Source: Fibrobacteria bacterium GUT77 (GTDB lineage Bacteria > Fibrobacterota > Chitinivibrionia > Chitinivibrionales > Chitinispirillaceae). Taken from it: a stretch of DNA of 5,714 nucleotides. Position numbers and translations under genes: made by a program. The notes beneath the pieces were generated by a model. It made no database searches. It was not told the DNA's origin and saw only the letters and a program-made list of their open reading frames with translations. The DNA lies in assembly GCA_001462255.1 (NCBI GenBank), contig LIUJ01000234.1:1-5714 (forward strand), written 5' to 3'. This document shows, in pieces, positions 1 to 4,105 of the stretch. The stretch's first letter is position 1. Every line of letters begins with the position of its first letter.

Positions 1-495
1 GTGACCGGAGGCGCTCAGTTTATTGACAATTTTGAGATAGACGATACCAATTTTGTATTGACCGCTAAAGGAGACGACATAGTTGCCGCGGCGCTTTACA
101 CCGCCGCGTCCGTATTGCTGTCGGCAAGGGACGTTTTGGTCGTTAATCAGGACGAAAAGGTCGCTTTTGCCGTACCTCGCGGCGCGGCGACGGACGGATT
201 TGCCGCCGGACCGATTCCGGTGCGTAAACAATTCGGTAGTGTGAACTTTTTTTGGTACGGTAGCGGCATAAAAAGCGGTACGTTACGTATTTATGACGCT
301 TCCGGTAAATCATTAAGGAAAATCAAGGTGGATAACAATATATCTGGCAATTCGGGTAAGCGTGTTTTAGGTCAATGGGATTTAAAAGACGCCAAAGGGC
401 GCGTCGTGCCGGAGGGTACGTATTTGGTTAAAGGCGCGTTTGAGGCGATAAGCGGAAAAAGCGAGAAGGTGTCTAAGATTTTGAGGGTACTGTAA
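1..495 (+). CDS. C-terminal part of a probable secreted/surface protein with a FlgD-type Ig-like domain (5' partial)
   Basis: The reading frame is open from the first base, so the protein very probably begins upstream. The GTG at base 1 has no visible ribosome-binding site and should not be taken as the true start. About 164 residues are visible. Residues 79-164 look like a FlgD-type Ig-like beta-sandwich: a strand pattern leading to LRIYDASGKSLRKI (95-108), then WDLKDAKGRVVPEGTYLVKG (126-145), then SEKVSKILRVL at the very C terminus. Domains of this kind end many large exported proteins and can act as a C-terminal structural or sorting module. Whether this one does so is inference. Residues 1-78 show no motif I recognise. 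The gene ends 68 bases before cheR, which has its own promoter candidate, so the two are probably separate units. Substrate, partner and full length cannot be judged from this fragment. Confidence 0.7.
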   Translation: MTGGAQFIDNFEIDDTNFVLTAKGDDIVAAALYTAASVLLSARDVLVVNQDEKVAFAVPRGAATDGFAAGPIPVRKQFGSVNFFWYGSGIKSGTLRIYDASGKSLRKIKVDNNISGNSGKRVLGQWDLKDAKGRVVPEGTYLVKGAFEAISGKSEKVSKILRVL

Positions 496-547
496 AAAAA
501 ATAATTTTTTTTTGATTTTATAGGTGTAATATATTATATTTACTACG
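494..547 (+). promoter_or_regulatory. AT-rich spacer with candidate sigma-70 promoter for the che operon
   Basis: After the stop of the upstream gene comes a run of eight A (494-501) and a run of nine T (505-513). A TTGATT hexamer (512-517) is separated by exactly 17 bases from TATATT (535-540), matching the -35 and -10 consensus at 4 of 6 and 5 of 6 positions. Transcription would start near 546-548, leaving a leader of only about 17 bases before the cheR start. The A and T runs may act as an UP-like element. There is no GC-rich stem that would make a convincing intrinsic terminator for the upstream gene. In such AT-rich DNA, chance promoter-like hexamers are common, so this is a candidate only. 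I found no good match to the flagellar sigma-28 consensus. Confidence 0.5.
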
Positions 548-550
548 GTT

Positions 551-556
551 AGGAGG
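551..556 (+). promoter_or_regulatory. Strong ribosome-binding site of cheR
   Basis: AGGAGG is a perfect Shine-Dalgarno core and lies 7 bases before the ATG at 564. A second in-frame ATG at 570 would be 13 bases away, so 564 is the preferred start. This is the strongest ribosome-binding site in the window. Confidence 0.85.
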
Positions 557-563
557 CCACAAA

Positions 564-1379
564 ATGGAAATGGACAGGCGGACATTCGACACGTTTCGTA
601 AACTGATTTACGACAAGAGCGGTATTACGCTCGGCGAAGGCAAGGAGGCTCTTGTTTCCGCTCGCGTGGGCAAGCGTTTGCGGGCCTTGGGTTACGACAA
701 CTATAAAGATTACCTGCAATTTTTGACGGGTGACAGCGAGGAGTCGGAATCCGAGTTCATCGAGTTTCTTGATGTGATATCCACGAACGTTACCTCTTTT
801 TTTCGTGAGAACGATCACTTTGTCTTTATGGCGGATTACGTTAAGCGTATGTTGAGCGAGGGGCGCGATAAGGTGCGTATTTGGTGCGCGGCCAGCTCCA
901 GCGGGGAGGAGCCGTACACGCTTGCCATGACATTTCTCGAAAACGCGACGCATTTTCACGGGGATTGTAAGATATTGGCCACCGACATATCGACAAAAAT
1001 ACTTAAGATGGCTAGGGCAGGTAGGTATCCCGAGGCGAAGATGCAGGGCGTCAGTCCGCAATTACGCAGCAAATATTTCACGCACGAGGGGGCGGGGGCG
1101 AACAAGGTGTACACGGTAAGCGATACGCTGGCGAACATGATTACGTTCAAACGCCTTAATTTGTCAAAACCGCCGTTTCCGATGAAAGGTCCGTTTGATC
1201 TGATATTTTGCCGTAACGTTATGATATACTTTGACAACATCGTCAGGAAGAAGCTAATGGATGAGTTTTCTCGGTTGTTGCGTCCGGGCGGATACCTGAT
1301 GGTAGGCCATTCTGAGAGTATGGCCGGTATGCTGTGCGATATGGATACCGTGCAACCGTCTGTGTATGTTAAGGGGTAG
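564..1379 (+). CDS. cheR: Chemotaxis protein methyltransferase CheR
   Basis: This cytoplasmic enzyme uses S-adenosylmethionine to methylate specific glutamates of chemoreceptors, which raises CheA kinase activity during adaptation. The 271-residue length is normal for single-domain CheR. An N-terminal helical domain (about 1-85) ends in NVTSFFRE (75-82), a family hallmark. The cofactor-binding loop is WCAASSSGEEPYTLAM (107-122). The acidic residue expected to hold the cofactor ribose is D141 in ATDIS. FDLIFCRNVMIYF (211-223) and LLRPGGYLMVGHSES (238-252) complete the Rossmann-type fold. A small beta-subdomain, which in some CheR proteins docks a receptor C-terminal pentapeptide, falls at about 155-190. 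No fusion or truncation is seen. It is the first gene of the che operon and has the strongest ribosome-binding site. A gap of 118 bases, unusually wide for this operon, follows before cheD. Confidence 0.97.
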   Translation: MEMDRRTFDTFRKLIYDKSGITLGEGKEALVSARVGKRLRALGYDNYKDYLQFLTGDSEESESEFIEFLDVISTNVTSFFRENDHFVFMADYVKRMLSEGRDKVRIWCAASSSGEEPYTLAMTFLENATHFHGDCKILATDISTKILKMARAGRYPEAKMQGVSPQLRSKYFTHEGAGANKVYTVSDTLANMITFKRLNLSKPPFPMKGPFDLIFCRNVMIYFDNIVRKKLMDEFSRLLRPGGYLMVGHSESMAGMLCDMDTVQPSVYVKG

Positions 1380-1497
1380 GACGTTGGGCGGGACTGGGGA
1401 TTGTGACGTTGTTGGGTGCATAAATAAAAAACGTGTTGTCTGTGGTTTGCCGCCGTGCGCGGACGCTTACGGATAAGATTGAGAATCGGTAGGTACG
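1380..1497 (+). other. 118-base cheR-cheD spacer of unclear content
   Basis: This is the longest gap inside the operon. It contains an A-rich patch (1421-1431) that could be part of a -10 region, with TTGTGA at 1401-1406 as a possible -35 at 18-base spacing to TAAAAA (1425-1430). The match is weak. It also contains a short open frame (1366-1476, 36 codons from an ATG inside the end of cheR) that would give a peptide with four cysteines, but no ribosome-binding site supports it. I see no convincing terminator or known riboswitch. The cheD start at 1498 has only a weak GGTAGG-like sequence upstream. Confidence 0.4.
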
Positions 1498-1980
1498 ATG
1501 AGCAATATAACTGTCGGCATATCGGATTGGGCATTGTCCAAAAAGACTGAGGATACGATAATCACGTATTCCTTAGGGTCCTGTTTGGGGGTGACCGTAT
1601 ACGACGCGCAAGCGCATGTAGGGGGTATGGTTCATTGCCAGTTGCCTAGTTGTTCTACGGAAGACAAGACAAAGGCCATACAGAATCCGGCGATGTTTGT
1701 GGATACCGGGGTTTCGTTACTCTTTCAGAAATTCTTCGATGCGGGCGGCCACAAATCACGTATGGTGGTTAAAGCGGCCGGTTGCGCGGCAATCTTGGAC
1801 GCGAACGGCTTTTTCAGGATAGGCGAACGCAATGTCACGCTTTTTCGCAAATTATTGTGGAAAAACGGGATACTGCTGAACGGTTCGGAGGTGGGCGGCG
1901 ATGTATCCCGTACGCTCGTCCTCAATATGGCTACGGGAAAAACATTCATCCGCTCTAAGGGCGAAGAGAGAGAAATTTAG
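1498..1980 (+). CDS. cheD: Chemoreceptor glutamine deamidase CheD
   Basis: CheD hydrolyses selected receptor glutamines to glutamates, creating methylation sites and tuning receptor activity. In some bacteria it also binds the CheY-P phosphatase CheC, linking deamidation to the phospho-signal. The 160-residue protein matches the family in length. The Thermotoga maritima triad Thr21-Cys27-His44 maps to T23, C29 and H46 here with identical spacing, within TYSLGSCLGVTVYD (23-36) and GGMVHCQLP (42-50). Further family landmarks are GCAAIL (95-100), IGERN (108-112) and the late GGDVSRTL stretch (133-140). ATG 1498 is the only sensible start, since an in-frame stop lies six codons upstream (1480-1482). 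Its ribosome-binding site is weak. It is followed 16 bases later by cheY. All catalytic residues are present, so an active enzyme is expected. Confidence 0.96.
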   Translation: MSNITVGISDWALSKKTEDTIITYSLGSCLGVTVYDAQAHVGGMVHCQLPSCSTEDKTKAIQNPAMFVDTGVSLLFQKFFDAGGHKSRMVVKAAGCAAILDANGFFRIGERNVTLFRKLLWKNGILLNGSEVGGDVSRTLVLNMATGKTFIRSKGEEREI

Positions 1981-1982
1981 TT

Positions 1983-1987
1983 AGGAG
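1983..1987 (+). promoter_or_regulatory. Ribosome-binding site of cheY
   Basis: AGGAG lies immediately after the cheD stop codon and 9 bases before the ATG at 1997, which fixes the cheY start and suggests tight coupling to cheD translation. Confidence 0.75.
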
Positions 1988-1996
1988 CTGCGCATA

Positions 1997-2497
1997 ATGG
2001 CGTACAATATTTTGATTGTAGACGACTCACAGACGATGCGTGCCGTGCTGACGAAGACGATCTGTATGGCCGGTGTGGAGATCGGATCGGTCTTTGAGGC
2101 GGAGAACGGTAGGGAGGCACTCGACATTCTGGAAAAAGAATGGGTCGACATTGTCTTTGCCGACATCAATATGCCCGTGATGAACGGCGTGGAGATGGTT
2201 AAGGCAATGCAAAAGCTGGGCTACATGGAGTCCACACCGGTAGTGGTTATCTCCACGGAGGGTAGCAAAACGCGGCTCGACGCGCTACGGGATATGGGCG
2301 TAAGAGGTTTTTTGAGAAAACCGGTGTCGCCGGAGTTATTCAAGTCGGTCGTCGACGGGGTGTTGCTGGGTAACGCCGGGGAAGTCGGCGATTCCGCCGC
2401 AAACGGTCCAACGACGGACGCGTCCGCCGGTAAATCGGGAGGGGACGCCGTTACCGATAACGGTTCCGCCGCCGGTTCAGAGGCGGATGCTCAATAA
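1997..2497 (+). CDS. cheY: CheY-type response regulator with low-complexity C-terminal tail
   Basis: A single receiver domain fills residues 1-122. Expected phosphorylation residues are all present: acidic pair D9 and D10, phospho-acceptor D56 in DIVFADINMP, switch residue S86 in VVVISTEGS, and K108 in LRKPVSP. In the cell it would take a phosphoryl group from CheA and, as CheY-P, act on the flagellar motor. It has no DNA-binding or enzymatic output domain, which supports the CheY role, as does its place between cheD and a CheX-like phosphatase gene. It is longer than a typical CheY (about 120-130 residues). Residues 126-166 form a tail rich in Ala, Gly, Ser, Asp and Thr with seven acidic residues and one lysine, probably disordered. 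The tail has no motif I recognise. A second CheY could exist elsewhere, so being the motor-binding one is inference. Confidence 0.92.
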   Translation: MAYNILIVDDSQTMRAVLTKTICMAGVEIGSVFEAENGREALDILEKEWVDIVFADINMPVMNGVEMVKAMQKLGYMESTPVVVISTEGSKTRLDALRDMGVRGFLRKPVSPELFKSVVDGVLLGNAGEVGDSAANGPTTDASAGKSGGDAVTDNGSAAGSEADAQ

Positions 2498-2507
2498 AGA
2501 AAGGCGG
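2448..2507 (+). promoter_or_regulatory. Inverted repeats across the cheY end and the cheX ribosome-binding site
   Basis: CCGTTA (2448-2453) and TAACGG (2458-2463) form a perfect 6-base stem with a 4-base loop. Just after it, TCCGCC (2465-2470) can pair with GGCGGA (2482-2487). Alternatively its CCGCC part can pair with GGCGG (2503-2507), which overlaps the cheX ribosome-binding region. Such competing pairings could couple cheX translation to ribosomes finishing cheY. The complementarity is seen directly, while the regulatory role is inference. The absence of a T run argues against an intrinsic terminator. Confidence 0.3.
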
Positions 2508-2512
2508 TAAAT

Positions 2513-2986
2513 GTGGAATCATCAGTTGCTCCTATGGTGTTGGACGGCGTTTGCAAGCTCATTTTAGAGGAGCTTGCGTTTCTCTTCTGCGAGTCTCAAG
2601 ACGCCTCGGCGTTCGACTATAACCAAATAGAAGACGCGCTTGAGGCGTCTATGCGTTTTACCGGACCCACGAACGGTAAGTTTGAGATTGCGGCGGGGCG
2701 AAATTTGTGCCTGCTCTTGGCGAGCAATATTTTAGGGATAGAACCCAACGACGAAGCGGCCGGCTCCCACGCGGCGGACGCCCTCAAAGAGACCCTGAAC
2801 ATAATGTGCGGGCGTTTTCTGACGGAGGCCTACGGCGAAGAGGCGATCTTCAACCTTAGCGCGCCGGTCATGGGCGTACTCAACGATTTAGCTAAGGTAG
2901 ACGAAGACGCTGAAGCGGAGTGTATGCAGTTCTTCGAGACGGAGGGGTATTGCTTAGTGGTAAAGTTGACGGTGTACAAGTCTTGA
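2513..2986 (+). CDS. cheX: CheX-family CheY-P phosphatase (CheC/CheX/FliY superfamily)
   Basis: Proteins of this family dephosphorylate CheY-P and so end the signal. The 157-residue length suits CheX. The active-site signature ExxN appears once, as E93 and N96 in LKETLNIMCG (91-100), with G100 at the conserved following position. One such motif fits CheX, which acts as a dimer, rather than CheC, which usually has two. The N-terminal stretch LILEELAFLF (16-25) and the small central G51-F57 region also look CheX-like. The start is GTG at 2513, preceded by AAAGGCGG (2500-2507). An ATG at 2511 overlaps it but is in another frame that stops after 18 codons. A downstream in-frame ATG at 2534 lacks a ribosome-binding site. 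Placement directly after cheY supports the phosphatase role. A CheC-like or otherwise diverged member cannot be excluded. Confidence 0.82.
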   Translation: MESSVAPMVLDGVCKLILEELAFLFCESQDASAFDYNQIEDALEASMRFTGPTNGKFEIAAGRNLCLLLASNILGIEPNDEAAGSHAADALKETLNIMCGRFLTEAYGEEAIFNLSAPVMGVLNDLAKVDEDAEAECMQFFETEGYCLVVKLTVYKS

Positions 2987-3007
2987 CACCTTAAAGAATT
3001 CGATTTC

Positions 3008-3013
3008 AGGGAG
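3008..3013 (+). promoter_or_regulatory. Ribosome-binding site of cheB
   Basis: AGGGAG lies 9 bases before the ATG at 3023. No other in-frame start nearby gives an intact receiver-domain N terminus. Confidence 0.7.
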
Positions 3014-3022
3014 TAGGTTGCT

Positions 3023-4069
3023 ATGAAAGTAAGGGTACTGGTAGTAGACGACTCCGCCGTGGTGCGGCAGATACTGACTCGCGAGTTTTCCAAGGACAAG
3101 GACATTGAGGTTGTGGGCACCGCCCCCGACCCATACGTCGCGCGCGACAAGATCGTACAGCTTAAGCCCGACGTCATCACGCTCGACGTCGAAATGCCCC
3201 GTATGGACGGTGTGACATTCTTGCGTAAGCTGATGAAACACCACCCGATCCCGGTCATCATAGTTTCCTCGCTGACAGCCGCCGGTAGCGAACTCGCCAT
3301 GGAGGCGCTACAGTACGGCGCCATAGACGTGATGTGTAAGCCCGGCACCGCGTACAGTGTGGGCGATATGTCCGAATTGCTCATCCAAAAAATAAAGGCC
3401 GCGGCGGTGGTTGATATGAGAAAACGCGCCGACATGATAAGAGAGCGCGCCGCCACGGCGTCGGAGCCGGTCAAGCGCCTCGCCATGACCAAAACGACGA
3501 ATAAGATCATCGCCATAGGCGCCTCCACGGGCGGTACGGAGGCAATAAAGGATGTGATTACGTCCTTCCCCGCCGGCGCCCCCGGAACGGTTATTGTCCA
3601 ACACATGCCGGAGTATTTCACCAAGTCTTTCGCCGAGAGACTCAACGCTTGCTGTGAGATAGACGTCAAAGAGGCCGAGCAAGGCGACCGCGTCATTCCG
3701 GGCAGGGCGCTACTCGCCCCCGGCAACAAGCACATGGTGTTGAAGAGATCCGGCGCCCAGTATTTAGTGGAGATCAAAGACGGTCCGCTGGTTTTCCACC
3801 AACGTCCGGCCGTCGAAGTGCTGTTCAACTCCGTGGCAATGTACGCCGGCGCAAACGCCGTTGGAATGATCCTTACCGGTATGGGCAAGGACGGCGCCAA
3901 AGGCCTGCTTGCCATGAAAGAGGCGGGGGCGTACACGATAGTGCAAGACGAGGCCTCAAGCGTTGTGTGGGGGATGCCGGGCGAAGCGTTTAAAGTAGGC
4001 GCCGCCACAATAGTCCTGCCGCTCAAAAAGATTGCGGCTGAAGCGCTGAAGAGGGCGGAGGCGGAGTAG
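3023..4069 (+). CDS. cheB: Chemotaxis response regulator protein-glutamate methylesterase CheB
   Basis: CheB removes methyl groups from receptor glutamates, and in many bacteria deamidates glutamines, when phosphorylated by CheA. It opposes CheR in adaptation. The 348-residue, two-domain layout is standard. The receiver domain (1-120) has D9 and D10, phospho-acceptor D55 in TLDVEMPRMDG, S82/S83 in VSSLT and K106 in CKPG. A linker of about 40 residues (120-158) follows. The esterase domain (160-345) carries the catalytic triad S168 in GASTGG, H194 in QHMPEYFT and D290 in TGMGKDGA, matching Salmonella Ser164, His190 and Asp286. RPAVEVLFNS (261-270) is another family landmark. Nothing is missing. 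It is the last gene of the operon. Its codons look more C-ending than those of cheD in the stretches I counted. It ends 12 bases from the convergent ppk1 stop. Confidence 0.97.
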   Translation: MKVRVLVVDDSAVVRQILTREFSKDKDIEVVGTAPDPYVARDKIVQLKPDVITLDVEMPRMDGVTFLRKLMKHHPIPVIIVSSLTAAGSELAMEALQYGAIDVMCKPGTAYSVGDMSELLIQKIKAAAVVDMRKRADMIRERAATASEPVKRLAMTKTTNKIIAIGASTGGTEAIKDVITSFPAGAPGTVIVQHMPEYFTKSFAERLNACCEIDVKEAEQGDRVIPGRALLAPGNKHMVLKRSGAQYLVEIKDGPLVFHQRPAVEVLFNSVAMYAGANAVGMILTGMGKDGAKGLLAMKEAGAYTIVQDEASSVVWGMPGEAFKVGAATIVLPLKKIAAEALKRAEAE

Positions 4070-4105
4070 ACGGTCGGTAAATTATATCCAGTCCGTCAAC
4101 CGCCC
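4053..4105. other. Convergent cheB/ppk1 junction with weak inverted repeats
   Basis: The two stop codons are separated by only 12 bases (4070-4081). GGGCGG (4053-4058) is complementary to CCGCCC (4100-4105), and GACGG (4069-4073) to CCGTC (4093-4097). The two stems are offset and enclose a long loop with no T run on either strand, so this is at best a weak bidirectional terminator. I see no other terminator for either gene here. Confidence 0.25.

Noticed and set aside
494..513. A-run followed by T-run as an intrinsic terminator of the first gene
   Set aside because: The pairing would be A-T only with no GC stem, too weak for a terminator. It fits better as the AT-rich upstream part of a promoter.
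797..803. Run of seven T inside cheR (and a similar one at 247-253) as a programmed slippage site
   Set aside because: Both encode ordinary Phe residues in conserved or plausible context, and the downstream frame continues as the normal protein, so no frameshift is needed.
549..1534. Minus-strand open frames opposite cheR and the spacer
   Set aside because: They are low-complexity translations antisense to cheR and lack start signals or homology I can recognise.
2830..4026. A 398-codon open frame on the minus strand opposite cheX and cheB
   Set aside because: It lies wholly antisense to two well-supported genes, has no recognisable domain, and is expected from the GC-rich codon pattern of cheB.
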